A DNA stretch of 64,000 nucleotides from Sediminicola luteus (GCF_002514735.1 NZ_KZ300477.1:249879-313878); one strand, 5' to 3'; counted from the first letter of the stretch, positions 38,197 to 48,014 are shown. The notes: generated from the sequence alone by a model not told the origin. Numbers and translations: made by a program.

Positions 38197-41100
38197 TTAC
38201 TTCTTAACAATCTTAAAAATTCGGTCTACCCCTTGTCCGCTGATCTTAACCAAATAGATCCCTGCGGGGACCCCTGAGGCATTCCAGCTAAAACTTTCGG
38301 CACTGGAGACATTATCGTTTCTATATACCATTTGTCCGCCCAAACTATAGACCTTGGCCGTCAGTTGGGTCTTCTCTACCTGCTGCACCGAAAAGTTGAA
38401 TACGGCCGTAGAAGGGTTGGGCCATACCGAAGTCGTTAATTTAGGGCTAATGGACACCAAATTATCTACATCGGGCGAAATGGGATCTTGGGCCACACCA
38501 CTTTGAGGGGTTTCCATCGCAACCTCAGTCCTACCGCCTTCTTCTTCCTCGGCTTCCCCATGGACATCTCCAAAGATTTGGAATACGAAATCGGATGGTA
38601 CCCGCCCGAAAGCCACGGAAATGGGAGTCCAACTCGTTGCCCCAGTTCCGAACAAATCGGCAGGATCGTTAAAGGCATTTTCATTACCCACCACACGTTC
38701 TTGGGTACTCCAGAACCACTGCGTCGCATTCGGACCAAAATTAAGGTTGGCAAAAACACTCAACCAATAGGTACCACTGGCCAAATCTATGGCTTCAGGC
38801 AGTTCTAAAGCTAAATTGGGATCATTAATATCAGAGGTCGGTGCAATAGCGCCACTGTAATAAACGATATCGCCTGGGGCGCCACCGTTATCGGCATAAA
38901 TTACGACTGAGGCTTCAGTGAAATCAGGGTTGTTATTCGCCCCTCCAAAGGCGGTAACCCGATCAACGGTCCAACTGCTTCCGTTAGGCACGATAAAATC
39001 GTCTGCCGAAGAAACCAAGGCTCCAAAATCGCCGAACAGTTGCGAAGGTGCCGAGGAAACAATAGGATCCAATTGCTGATAAATCGCCGGTTCCACTACA
39101 TTTACGGTAAAGCCTTCAGAAACCTGTTCTTTGCCGGCAGTGGCAATTAGGCCAATAGCGGCACTGCCCTCCATTTCCGGGGATATGGTCAAGGTAAGAG
39201 CATCGCCATCTTGGGTCAGCATTACCAAATCGGGATTACTATTGGTCAATTTGATGTCGATCGGCTTGCCTTTACTATGGGCAAAAACCCCACTGATATC
39301 TACGGTAACAGGATCTGAGTTCATGGGTAAAAGGGCATTGGCAAGCAAGCGTTCTACAGATAGCCTAGGTTCAGGACGTTCGCGCACCCAGAAATTGGCA
39401 CTATAGAGCCCATTACCGTGAATGGCAGCGGCCACGAAACCGTCGGAACGGGTCTTTACCTGGGCCACAACGGCATTGCCGATACGGAAAGGTTCCCTAT
39501 ACCAACGCGTCTTTTTGCCCTTTAGGCGCCAAGCGAAATACAATCCGGTACTGGTACCTGCCCAATAGCCGTCATTATTACCATTCATGGCGATCCAACG
39601 TACAGAAGGCCCGTTACCGGTACCGTCTTTATTTTCTTCCAAGTTTCCGGATATATCGACCCAAGTTTCCCCTCCATTCTTACTCATAAAAATACTGGGG
39701 ATATTATAATTGGAGAAAACCGCAAAAACCCGTTGATCGTTGGTAGGGTCTACATAAATGTTATTGATAAAGCCACCTTCTGGAAGGCCTTTTCCAGTGG
39801 AAATATCCACCGCTTCCTGATCATCGATATTGGCGTTCTTCATCTTAAAAATGGCGCCCGCACTAGTACCGTAATATAAGGTATTTGCAATAGGATATTT
39901 AGAAACATCCATGGCCGTAATACTACCATCGGGCACCGCGCTTTGCGACATATTTACCCAACCTTCGGAAGCATTGGCGGTAGAGAACAAAGGAATGGCA
40001 TCGAGATCATTGTTACGCCACATGGTATTGCCCGCGGGCATATACATAATATTGTCGTTGTTCGGATCTAAAAGGAAAGGGGCCACGAACCGGAAACCGG
40101 AAGCACCGGCCGGGGTTACCTTGGTAAAAGAGGCAAACTCACCATTTTCATCGAAATTCAAACGGTACAGGTTCCCGAATTGTGAAGACACATATCGGGT
40201 ACGACCTTCATCAGAAATGGCATTATAAGACCCATCGCCCCCAAAATCTTCTATCCAGTCTTTATTAATACTTGTAGAATCGGTAAACCAAGTACCATTA
40301 TCTTGAAAACCGGCCAAAAGATCATCGCTTTTACCGCTTGGATCAAAAGAGAAGGCATAGGGTTGGGTGGTAACGTATTTATTGTTCAAGGAGGTCCACT
40401 GCACCGAAGCCACCGCTGTGGTATCGGATAAATTCCCGGTAATTTGAACACCCCCGTCATTGGAAGAAATCGCCACTTCGGGATCCGTTGGCGAAAACAC
40501 CATATTATGCTGATCCGGATGGTGGTTATCATACAAGGCATAACTATTGGCGGTGGCGGTATAGCCCCCGATCCAACCTTCACGACCTACCGGACTGGTA
40601 AAGCCATCGGTAGAACGGTAGAGGTTGGTACCTCCTACAAAAACCAAATCAGGGTTATGCGGACTTACACGTACCAACATATTATAGTCGCCTTGCAGGT
40701 TCAGGTTTCCGGCCAAACCACCGATGTTCACCGGAAGGTTGGCACTAAGATTAGTCCATTGCGCATCTTCTTCTGCATCGGCATCATATCTTAAGAGAAA
40801 AGGAAAATCGGCGTCGACCAAATTTTGGGCAAAGAAATAAACCCTATTGGAATTCGAAGGATCGTAGGCCATTACAGTTCGACCATATACAAAAGGTATA
40901 TCCGGACTGATCTCCGTCCAGTTTTCACCATCGGTAGAAGTATAGTAACCTTGGGTACCATCGGTATTGGCCTCTACGGTGGCATAGATAACCCCTTCGG
41001 GTGTGATCATAACCTCGGTAGTAACATCGAAACCACTGGCCAGCACTTCTTCAAAATTACGCCCTCCATCGGTCGAACGTTGCACCCCATTAAAAGTAGC

Positions 41101-41904
41101 GGCATACAAATCTCCGTTATCTGGATGAATAGCAATGCTATTGATTAAATCAAGGGCCGAAAAAGAGGTAACATCATTGTCATTACTATTGCGCAAACGA
41201 TACCAACTACGCCCATTATTATACGATTTGTAAATTCCTGAGCCCGCATAAAAGGCACCTCCGGCACTGGCCGAGTTGCCAAAACGTTCCCCGGAGGCAT
41301 AATACCATATACGGTGTTTTCCCGGTCTGGGATCTTGAACAATAGCCGTAATACTGGGCGATTGATACGATTTGGTCACTTTTTTCCAGCTTTCACCCTT
41401 ATCAGTAGAACGCCATAAACCACCGGAAACTCCCCCGGCAAATATGATATTCTCATTATTACGATCTAAGGCCAAGGCCCGGGTACGACCGCCAACGTTT
41501 CCGGGGCCGCGGTTTTTCCAGTAGGAGAATCGAGCTCTTTTTTCGGTTTCTGATCCGGTTTTAGCCGTAGCATCGCCGCTGGCATCCCTCTCGGTGATTT
41601 TGTTCGAAAAATTAGCCGATAGTTCGCGAATACCAACAGGAATCTCTTGGGTCTGCGGATCTCGGGTCTGTTCAAGTTCATGCAACCACCGATCCATGGC
41701 GCGGTCTCCCACTCTTTCGGGCTTGACCCCTACCGGTCCGGTTTTGCTGTCGTAGATTTTGGACTGCTTGTATAGCGCATGTCCTTTTTGAAGGTTTTGG
41801 TTGTGGGTCTGTTGCAGCTTCTGTGCCCGTGATAAGGGAGAAACAAACAGAAAGCCCAAGGTGAGGATTAGGCATAGGATGCCCTTGGGTAAAAATGTTC
41901 TCAT
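38197..41904 (-). CDS. Secreted Asp-box (BNR repeat) protein with T9SS type A sorting domain
   Basis: The 1235-residue protein has a signal peptide (MRTFLPKGILCLILTLGFLF, to about 28). A long beta-propeller region carries repeated Asp-boxes: STDKGESWKKV, SYNNGRSWYRL, STDGGRNFEEV, STDGENWTEI, SKNGGETWVDI. The linker domains are beta-rich, and the final 75 residues are a T9SS type A sorting domain (SVWPNPSTAVFNFSVQQVEK, SLGGQMVYR, GVPAGIYLVKISGQGVDRIF). It is exported through the Por machinery to the surface. Such proteins are often annotated as glycosyl hydrolases, but sialidase residues were not identified. It has its own terminator. Confidence 0.9.
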   Translation of the reverse strand: MRTFLPKGILCLILTLGFLFVSPLSRAQKLQQTHNQNLQKGHALYKQSKIYDSKTGPVGVKPERVGDRAMDRWLHELEQTRDPQTQEIPVGIRELSANFSNKITERDASGDATAKTGSETEKRARFSYWKNRGPGNVGGRTRALALDRNNENIIFAGGVSGGLWRSTDKGESWKKVTKSYQSPSITAIVQDPRPGKHRIWYYASGERFGNSASAGGAFYAGSGIYKSYNNGRSWYRLRNSNDNDVTSFSALDLINSIAIHPDNGDLYAATFNGVQRSTDGGRNFEEVLASGFDVTTEVMITPEGVIYATVEANTDGTQGYYTSTDGENWTEISPDIPFVYGRTVMAYDPSNSNRVYFFAQNLVDADFPFLLRYDADAEEDAQWTNLSANLPVNIGGLAGNLNLQGDYNMLVRVSPHNPDLVFVGGTNLYRSTDGFTSPVGREGWIGGYTATANSYALYDNHHPDQHNMVFSPTDPEVAISSNDGGVQITGNLSDTTAVASVQWTSLNNKYVTTQPYAFSFDPSGKSDDLLAGFQDNGTWFTDSTSINKDWIEDFGGDGSYNAISDEGRTRYVSSQFGNLYRLNFDENGEFASFTKVTPAGASGFRFVAPFLLDPNNDNIMYMPAGNTMWRNNDLDAIPLFSTANASEGWVNMSQSAVPDGSITAMDVSKYPIANTLYYGTSAGAIFKMKNANIDDQEAVDISTGKGLPEGGFINNIYVDPTNDQRVFAVFSNYNIPSIFMSKNGGETWVDISGNLEENKDGTGNGPSVRWIAMNGNNDGYWAGTSTGLYFAWRLKGKKTRWYREPFRIGNAVVAQVKTRSDGFVAAAIHGNGLYSANFWVRERPEPRLSVERLLANALLPMNSDPVTVDISGVFAHSKGKPIDIKLTNSNPDLVMLTQDGDALTLTISPEMEGSAAIGLIATAGKEQVSEGFTVNVVEPAIYQQLDPIVSSAPSQLFGDFGALVSSADDFIVPNGSSWTVDRVTAFGGANNNPDFTEASVVIYADNGGAPGDIVYYSGAIAPTSDINDPNLALELPEAIDLASGTYWLSVFANLNFGPNATQWFWSTQERVVGNENAFNDPADLFGTGATSWTPISVAFGRVPSDFVFQIFGDVHGEAEEEEGGRTEVAMETPQSGVAQDPISPDVDNLVSISPKLTTSVWPNPSTAVFNFSVQQVEKTQLTAKVYSLGGQMVYRNDNVSSAESFSWNASGVPAGIYLVKISGQGVDRIFKIVKK

Positions 41905-42138
41905 AAAAGGTTGTTTAAATTAGCGGAGTTAAAATACATATTTTTATTATCAAATTCACAAAATATTGTATGTCTGGATGATTATTGTGTAAAAACAGAA
42001 CTTGTTTGGGAAGGGGACCATACATATCTCTTCAGGGTAAAAACCTTTATTTTAAAAAAAGGGAACTAAAGGAAGGGTATACCTATAATTTCAAGCATTT
42101 TTAGTACCTTTTTACTCAATTTCATAAAACACTTATCC

Positions 42139-43266
42139 ATGGGTCTATTCGACGAAATCAAAAAGAAACTCAGCCACGAATTTATAGATATAGTCGAGTG
42201 GCTCGACAATACCAACGATACCATTGTACATCGTTTTGAACGCTACCAAAACGAGATAAAAAACGGGGCACAATTGATCGTACGCGAGGGGCAGACCGCG
42301 GTATTTATCAACGAAGGTCAGCTAGCCGATGTCTTTGGGCCGGGCACTTATACCCTGAATACTCAGAACTTGCCCATTTTGGCCACTTTAAAAGGATGGA
42401 AATATGGATTTAACTCCCCCTTCAAGGCTGAGGTCTATTTTGTAAACACCCGCTTGTTCACCGATGAGAAATGGGGTACCAAAAACCCGATCATGCTTAA
42501 CGACGATCGTTTTGGTCTGGTAGAGATTAGGGCTTTTGGCACCTATAGCTTTAAGATAGAAGATGCCGGAAAATTCGTGGTAGATGTAGTAGGTACCGAT
42601 GCCAATTTTACCAACTATGAAGTAAACGAGCATTTAAAGAGTTTGATCGTTACCCGTTTTACCGATACCGTAGGCGAGGCCAATATTCCGTTGGAACTCT
42701 ATGCCGCAAATACTTCTGAACTTTCCGAAACCTGCCAAGAGGTTATGCAGCCCGAGTTCGGTAGGGTGGGTATTTTGTTGGAGCGCTTTTATATCGAAAA
42801 CGTTTCCATGCCCGAAGAACTTAAAAAAGAGATTTTCGAATACAGCCGATTGGACAAATTGGATATGGCCAAACTGACCCAATTCAAGACCGCCAAGGCC
42901 ATGGAGGCCGCTGCCAAGAACGAAGGCGGCACCGCTGGGGCCGGTATGGGCATGGGCATGGGCTTTGTATTGGCCCAACAAATGGGGCAGAACATGAACT
43001 TTAACCAAGGACAATCGGCCGCCCAGGCAACGCAGGCGGTGCCACCTCCCATGCCCACACAGACCTTGTACCATTATGCGGTAAACGGTCAACAACTGGG
43101 TCCGGTACCCATGGAACGTCTTCGAGAGCTGTTCGCGGCCCGTACCATTAATAAGGATTCTTTGGTATGGAAACCCGGTTTGGCACAATGGACCGCACTA
43201 AAAGATGTGGCCGAACTACAAAGTTTCCTTGGGGGCAACACCCCACCACCCTTACCCGGAAATTAA
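42139..43266 (+). CDS. SPFH domain protein with C-terminal GYF_2 domain (YdjI-like)
   Basis: The 375-residue protein begins with MGLFDEIKKKLSHEFIDIVE WLDNTND and an SPFH (band 7) domain at about 30-265: QLIVREGQTAVFINEGQLAD, PGTYTLNTQNLPILATLKGW, FGTYSFKIEDAGKFVVDVVG, EFGRVGILLERFYIENVSMP. A short glycine/methionine-rich linker (GAGMGMGMGF) leads to a C-terminal GYF_2 domain at about 315-370 (YHYAVNGQQLGPVPMERLRE, KPGLAQWTALKDV). This is the YdjI/virion-core type linked to membrane stress. A membrane zinc-ribbon gene follows 25 bp downstream. Confidence 0.88.
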   Translation: MGLFDEIKKKLSHEFIDIVEWLDNTNDTIVHRFERYQNEIKNGAQLIVREGQTAVFINEGQLADVFGPGTYTLNTQNLPILATLKGWKYGFNSPFKAEVYFVNTRLFTDEKWGTKNPIMLNDDRFGLVEIRAFGTYSFKIEDAGKFVVDVVGTDANFTNYEVNEHLKSLIVTRFTDTVGEANIPLELYAANTSELSETCQEVMQPEFGRVGILLERFYIENVSMPEELKKEIFEYSRLDKLDMAKLTQFKTAKAMEAAAKNEGGTAGAGMGMGMGFVLAQQMGQNMNFNQGQSAAQATQAVPPPMPTQTLYHYAVNGQQLGPVPMERLRELFAARTINKDSLVWKPGLAQWTALKDVAELQSFLGGNTPPPLPGN

Positions 43267-43291
43267 TTTTTTCGCATTCTAGGAAAACCCT

Positions 43292-44380
43292 ATGCAAGAA
43301 ACACCCGACGTTTTTTCGGAAAAGAAAAAACCCTGTCCCAATTGTGGGGCCGAGCTTACCTATAAACCCGGCACCCATCAATTGGGCTGTGGGTATTGCG
43401 GCTATGAAGAGTTCATCGAAACCAATAAAACCAGTTTGGAAGAACTGGAACTGGCCCATTATCTAGAGCTGGTTGGCCAATATGCCCATACCGAAACCTT
43501 AGAGGTGCTCCATTGTAAAAACTGTGGGGCCCAGCAACATTCCGAAGAGAATTACCAAAGTCTGCACTGTATTTATTGTAGCGAACCTTTGATCAAGGAG
43601 GAATCGGCCTCGGAGCAATGGATCCGCCCCGGCGGACTTATACCATTTCAGCTCGATGCCAAAAAAGGGCGCCAATTGTTCAAAAATTGGGTCAAAGGCA
43701 TTTGGTTCGCCCCGAACAGTTTAAAAAAGGCCGCCTTGGATCCCGAGGCTATGCATGGGGTATATTTACCCTATTGGACCTTTGATGCCGACCTTACCGC
43801 CGATTACCGCGGCCAACGCGGCGATTATTATTACGAGACCCAAAGGGTAAAGACCAAAAATGGGGTACAGACCCAACAGGTACGTAAAACCCGTTGGCGT
43901 TCGGCTTCTGGAAGGGTAAGTGGTTTTGTAGACGATGTTTTGGTGAATGCCGCCGAAAAACGTGCCGAGGCCATTCCCGCTAAAATAAGTCATTGGCGTA
44001 TGGACGACTTAGTCGGTTACGACACCAAATACCTCTCGGGTTTTGTCACCGAAAAATATACAGTTTCCCTAAAGGAAGGTCACAAACGTTCGTTTGCCCA
44101 AGTAAAATCCATCGCCCATAACTGGATCCGGAGGGATATCGGTGGCGATACCCAACGTATATCAAGTGCCGATATCAATTTGGCCAATGAGACCTTTAAA
44201 CATGTGTTGCTACCCATTTTCATTAGCAATTACACCTTTAAGGGAAAACGCTATCATTTCTACATCAATGGCCAAACCGGCGCCCTAACTGGTAAACGCC
44301 CCTATTCTTTCTGGAAAATTTTCTTTTTGGTGCTCTTTATAGGTGTACTGATATTAATATTGGCGAAGTTTGCTGGCTAA
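43292..44380 (+). CDS. Double zinc-ribbon protein with C-terminal membrane anchor (YdjG-like)
   Basis: In this 362-residue protein the first zinc ribbon is KKPCPNCGAELTYKPGTHQL followed by GCGYCGYEE (residues about 10-45). The second is VLHCKNCGAQQHSEENYQSL followed by HCIYCSEPL (about 70-100). The middle is beta-rich (LPYWTFDADLTADYRGQRGD YYYETQRV region) and resembles the conserved body of YdjG-type proteins. The last 25 residues form a membrane span (FWKIFFLVLFIGVLILILAK). It is probably co-transcribed with the SPFH protein and acts at the membrane. Confidence 0.82.
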   Translation: MQETPDVFSEKKKPCPNCGAELTYKPGTHQLGCGYCGYEEFIETNKTSLEELELAHYLELVGQYAHTETLEVLHCKNCGAQQHSEENYQSLHCIYCSEPLIKEESASEQWIRPGGLIPFQLDAKKGRQLFKNWVKGIWFAPNSLKKAALDPEAMHGVYLPYWTFDADLTADYRGQRGDYYYETQRVKTKNGVQTQQVRKTRWRSASGRVSGFVDDVLVNAAEKRAEAIPAKISHWRMDDLVGYDTKYLSGFVTEKYTVSLKEGHKRSFAQVKSIAHNWIRRDIGGDTQRISSADINLANETFKHVLLPIFISNYTFKGKRYHFYINGQTGALTGKRPYSFWKIFFLVLFIGVLILILAKFAG

Positions 44381-44404
44381 TAACGTAAACCAACCTATTA
44401 GTAC

Positions 44405-45133
44405 ATGAAAACCTTTGTTATTGGCGATATCCATGGGGGCATAAAAGGCCTGGAACAAGTTTTGGATCGGGCCAGGCCCAAACCCGAAGACCATCTGATT
44501 TTTTTGGGAGATTATGTAGACGGTTGGAGTGATGCCGTAGCTACCCTCGATTTTCTAATGGCCTTGCGCCAAACATACCGCTGTACTTTTTTACGGGGCA
44601 ATCACGACGAACTCTGTGCCGATTGGCTGGCCGGTGGTGAAGCCAGGAAGCAATGGTTGATACATGGCGGTCAGGCCACCGTAGATGCGTATGCAAAAAC
44701 AGATGAAACCACGCGTAAAAGACATTTACGATTTCTGACCCAAGACTTGGAAAATTATTTTTTAGATGCCCAAAACAGGCTCTTTCTCCATGCCGGATTT
44801 ACCAATCTTAAAGGAGTCGAACACGAGTATTTTTCCAAAACCTTTTATTGGGATCGTACCCTTTGGGAGTTGGCCCTTTCACTACATCCGGAATTAAAAC
44901 CTGAGGACCCTTTTTACCCTAAGCGGTTGTTGCAATATCCTGAGATTTTTATTGGGCATACCCCTTTGACACGGATTGGAAAAACGGAACCCTTGCAAGC
45001 GGCATCGGTTTGGAATTTAGATACCGGGGCCGCATTTACCGGGCCTTTGACCTTAATGGATATAGACAGTAAAATCTTTTGGCAAAGCGATCCCGTATAT
45101 ACATTATACCCTAACGAAAAAGGACGAAATTAG
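44405..45133 (+). CDS. Calcineurin-like metallophosphatase (PrpA/PPP-type)
   Basis: The 242-residue protein has the three PPP motifs: GDIHGG (7-12), GDYVDG (35-40) and RGNHDE (64-69). A later IGHTPLTRIGKTEPL and WNLDTGAAFTGPLTLMDIDS provide the remaining metal histidines. It may dephosphorylate serine/threonine phosphoproteins or dinucleoside tetraphosphates. It is on the plus strand 24 bp after the zinc-ribbon gene, so it may belong to the same unit. Confidence 0.9.
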   Translation: MKTFVIGDIHGGIKGLEQVLDRARPKPEDHLIFLGDYVDGWSDAVATLDFLMALRQTYRCTFLRGNHDELCADWLAGGEARKQWLIHGGQATVDAYAKTDETTRKRHLRFLTQDLENYFLDAQNRLFLHAGFTNLKGVEHEYFSKTFYWDRTLWELALSLHPELKPEDPFYPKRLLQYPEIFIGHTPLTRIGKTEPLQAASVWNLDTGAAFTGPLTLMDIDSKIFWQSDPVYTLYPNEKGRN

Positions 45134-45223
45134 GCCTCGATGTGACCGTTTTTTAAAAAAACCCTGTTTTCTTCGGGAATTGTCAATAGAAATCGAGACC
45201 TTGCCGCCACAAATGCAGCTACG

Positions 45224-46222
45224 ATGGATAAGATAGAAAATATTAGGCGTGAAGTAATGAAGACCATTGAGTGTCAGGTCGATGGTTTTATGGAAAAATA
45301 CCTTATGCCCATCGAAAAGATATGGCAACCCTCCGATTTTCTTCCAGATTCAGAGAGTGAGAACTTCCTGACCGATGTACACCAACTTCGGGAGGAGTCC
45401 AAAGAATTGGGCTATGATTTCTGGGTAACCATGGTGGCCGATACCATTACCGAAGAGGCCCTACCTACTTACGAATCGTGGTTAATGAACCTCGATGGGG
45501 TAGACCAGCGACCAGAAGCCGGAAATGCCTGGGCCAAATGGGTACGCCACTGGACCGCCGAAGAAAACCGCCATGGCGATGTATTGAACAAGTATCTCTA
45601 TCTATCGGGCCGTGTGAATATGCGTGAGGTAGAAGTAACTACACAATATTTGATCGCCGATGGTTTCGATATCGGTACCGACCATGATCCTTATCGCAAT
45701 TTTGTTTACACCAGTTTTCAAGAACTGGCCACCAATATCTCACACAAGCGTGTTGGGCTTTTGGCCAAAAAACAAGGCAATAAAATGCTGGCCAAAATGT
45801 GTAGCCTGATCGCGGGTGACGAAATGCGCCACCATTTGGCCTATCGCGAGTTCGTAAAGGTCATATTTGAATACGATCCTTCTGAAATGATGTTGGCCTT
45901 TGCCGATATGATGAAGAAAAAAATAGTGATGCCGGCCCATTTCCTTCGGGAGTCGGGTGAAGGTATCGGGGTTGCTTTTGAGAACTTTTCCAATTGCGCC
46001 CAACGTTTAGGAGTCTATACCGCCCAAGATTATGTAGACATTCTACGCAAACTGAACCTCTATTGGGATTTGGGGTCGGTACGCGATCTAAACGATCAGG
46101 CCGAAAAGGCCCGTGACTACCTCATGCGTTTACCAGAGCGTTTAGAACGTATTGCCGAACGTATGAGTTTCCCTCAAGACCAAATGCGTTTTAAATGGGT
46201 AGAAGCCAACGGCATGATGTAA
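45224..46222 (+). CDS. Acyl-ACP desaturase (soluble di-iron stearoyl-ACP type)
   Basis: The 332-residue protein fits the soluble acyl-ACP desaturase family. Di-iron motif 1 is WTAEENRHGDVLNKYLYLSG (EENRH at 113-117), and motif 2 is IAGDEMRHHLAYREF (DEMRH at 199-203). Additional carboxylates lie at TEEALPTYESW and FQELATNISH. It introduces a double bond into ACP-bound fatty acids and would adjust membrane fluidity. It ends before a bidirectional terminator. The start at 45224 (MDKIENIRREVMKTIECQVD) fits the family. Confidence 0.93.
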   Translation: MDKIENIRREVMKTIECQVDGFMEKYLMPIEKIWQPSDFLPDSESENFLTDVHQLREESKELGYDFWVTMVADTITEEALPTYESWLMNLDGVDQRPEAGNAWAKWVRHWTAEENRHGDVLNKYLYLSGRVNMREVEVTTQYLIADGFDIGTDHDPYRNFVYTSFQELATNISHKRVGLLAKKQGNKMLAKMCSLIAGDEMRHHLAYREFVKVIFEYDPSEMMLAFADMMKKKIVMPAHFLRESGEGIGVAFENFSNCAQRLGVYTAQDYVDILRKLNLYWDLGSVRDLNDQAEKARDYLMRLPERLERIAERMSFPQDQMRFKWVEANGMM

Positions 46223-46243
46223 TACCCAAAAGACTATAACAAC

Positions 46244-46278
46244 AAAAAGCCTTGTAGAACATATCTCCAAGGCTTTTT
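46244..46278. terminator. Bidirectional terminator between desaturase and HhH protein genes
   Basis: AAAAAGCCTTG-N13-CAAGGCTTTTT forms an 11-bp stem with A and T tracts on each side, so it works on both strands. The converging genes end at 46222 and 46302. Confidence 0.85.
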
Positions 46279-46301
46279 GCTTTTTAAATATGCCGTAATA
46301 A

Positions 46302-46811
46302 TTACATACGCCCGCCCTTATGCTCGTCTTGCCATTTAAGCAATTCGTGCCATTGGTTGTGGTAGCACATTTTCGCCTGTAACGGCCAAGAGGTAGGGTC
46401 GTGTACCTTGAATTTTTCGCCCCCGCTCTTTAAAATGGCCTTACAGCGATCTACATCGGTATCGGCAAGTGCTTTCCAGGTATCGATACCATCGGCCTGA
46501 AACAGCTGTTCTATCTTGGGTCCAATACCTTCAACGATCTTTAAATCGTTCACTTTTACTTTTTTACCAAAGACCGCCTTGGCTAAATCGGCATCGAATG
46601 GTATTACAGCGGCCAGCTTTGCAACTTCAAGGTTTTTGCCGCAAACATCGAGATCGGCCTGTAATTGGGCATTGGCATCGCGAAGACGTGTAAGCTCATC
46701 CTCGTCACTAGTGCCACTGGCCTTTCCTAACAAATAGCCGAGTATGGCCGAGATAAGGCCAACAAGTGCCGGAATTAGCCAGCACCAAATGTTCATATTT
46801 TCAAAATCCAT
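46302..46811 (-). CDS. Membrane-anchored helix-hairpin-helix protein
   Basis: In this 169-residue protein an N-terminal span (NIWCWLIPALVGLISAILGY) is followed by a coiled region (SDEDELTRLRDANAQLQADL). Then comes an HhH-like domain (NDLKIVEGIGPKIEQLFQAD GIDTWKALADTDV region) and a tail PTSWPLQAKMCYHNQWHELL. The GIGPKIEQLF block resembles the helix-hairpin-helix seen at the C-terminus of L21-like or DUF4332 proteins. It lies 17 bp downstream of the tandem OmpA gene on the same strand, so it is probably co-expressed. Confidence 0.7.
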   Translation of the reverse strand: MDFENMNIWCWLIPALVGLISAILGYLLGKASGTSDEDELTRLRDANAQLQADLDVCGKNLEVAKLAAVIPFDADLAKAVFGKKVKVNDLKIVEGIGPKIEQLFQADGIDTWKALADTDVDRCKAILKSGGEKFKVHDPTSWPLQAKMCYHNQWHELLKWQDEHKGGRM

Positions 46812-46828
46812 ATTAGGTGGTTAAAAAG

Positions 46829-47737
46829 TTATTGTTGAATATTGATTACGGTCCTACGGTTCTGGGCACGCCCTGCTTCGGTATCATTGGTGGCAATGGG
46901 CCGTTCACTTCCAAAGGAAACCGTCTCGATCCGTTTGGGCGCCAAGCCCTGACGGATAAGATATTTTTTGGCAAATTCGGCACGCTCTTTCCCTAGGGCC
47001 ATATTGGTTTCCGGGGTCCCCGTATTATCGGTATGCCCTTCAATAATACATGTGGCATTGGGATCTTTATCGAGATAAGAAACGATATCGGCAAACTTCT
47101 GGCGCTGTTGGGCGTTTAAATAAATCTTACTCTCCCCGGTTTCAAACCTCAGCTGAAGGGGGTCGTCGGTGATTTTTTTGGCCAAGGCCTCCAGGGCCCC
47201 TTCCTCGGGTAATTCTGTAGTGTTTATGGAAAAGGCGCAAGGTCCTAAATAAATACCTTCTGTGGGTTCCATCCCGCTTTTGGCCATACCATTAATGACC
47301 AGTTGTCCTACAGGAATACCTTTGCCCACCATAAAATTCTTAATAGCATTCGCCCGGGCCATTCCCAGATTCGGAAAAGCGGAATTGTTCTCTTCATTTT
47401 CATCGTAGAACCCGGTAATACTTAAGGTCTGGTTCGGCTGTCCTTCCAAAAATTTTTGTAAGGCAAACACCCCTGCGGTAACTTTTTGGTGCAAAGGGTC
47501 AACGATTTTAAAATCGGATTCGGCAAAGTTGAAGTTCTCTTGATAATCGACGGAAAAATCTCCGGAAGATACCTGAAAAGGATAGGAAGTACCAGGAACA
47601 ACTGTCTGTTCGGTGGGCGCTATGGGTACAGTTTCTTGGGTTTCGTTGGTACAGCAACTACACAACTTTATATAGAGCAGGGTACCCAGAATTATGGTTG
47701 CCAGTATACCCAGCAAGTAGAGGCTTTTCTTTGACAT
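46829..47737 (-). CDS. Membrane protein with two OmpA-like domains
   Basis: The 302-residue protein has an N-terminal anchor (LYLLGILATIILGTLLYIKL) and a Cys-rich CSCC patch. A first OmpA-like domain lies at about 70-155 (QKFLEGQPNQTLSITGFYDE, NLGMARANAIKNFMVGKGIP). The second, canonical one lies at about 195-300 (RQKFADIVSYLDKDPNATCI IEGHTDNTGTPETNMALGKE region, GSERPIATNDTEAGRAQNRR TVINIQ). The second has the peptidoglycan-binding NxxLGxxRA-like and R-x2-NRR residues. It probably tethers the cell wall to a membrane. Confidence 0.85.
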   Translation of the reverse strand: MSKKSLYLLGILATIILGTLLYIKLCSCCTNETQETVPIAPTEQTVVPGTSYPFQVSSGDFSVDYQENFNFAESDFKIVDPLHQKVTAGVFALQKFLEGQPNQTLSITGFYDENEENNSAFPNLGMARANAIKNFMVGKGIPVGQLVINGMAKSGMEPTEGIYLGPCAFSINTTELPEEGALEALAKKITDDPLQLRFETGESKIYLNAQQRQKFADIVSYLDKDPNATCIIEGHTDNTGTPETNMALGKERAEFAKKYLIRQGLAPKRIETVSFGSERPIATNDTEAGRAQNRRTVINIQQ

Positions 47738-47967
47738 GATGGTTGGATTATGTTTCCTAATTTATTAAAAAAATACATAACGTAGTGATTTTCTGCACGT
47801 TTAAATGTTTTTACGCACGAAAAACAAGGGCTTGGTGCACATTTTCGGAGCGTGGTTTTACCAGAAATACATGAATTTCTACCACCTATACATTTTTTCT
47901 GTTTTACGTAATCCAAGCACCCTTTCTTTGCCGTATATTTTACACATTAGTACAATACTTAGGATAT

Positions 47968-48014
47968 AACCCTATTTCTCCCGGCAAGGTCACGGCATTG
48001 AAGTAGGGTTTTTT
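47968..48014 (+). terminator. Plus-strand intrinsic terminator 1 (orphan)
   Basis: AACCCTATTTC pairs with GAAGTAGGGTT (one mismatch) around a 21-base loop that includes CCGGCAAGGTCACGG, followed by TTTTTT. No plus-strand protein gene precedes it since the desaturase at 46222. Confidence 0.65.
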
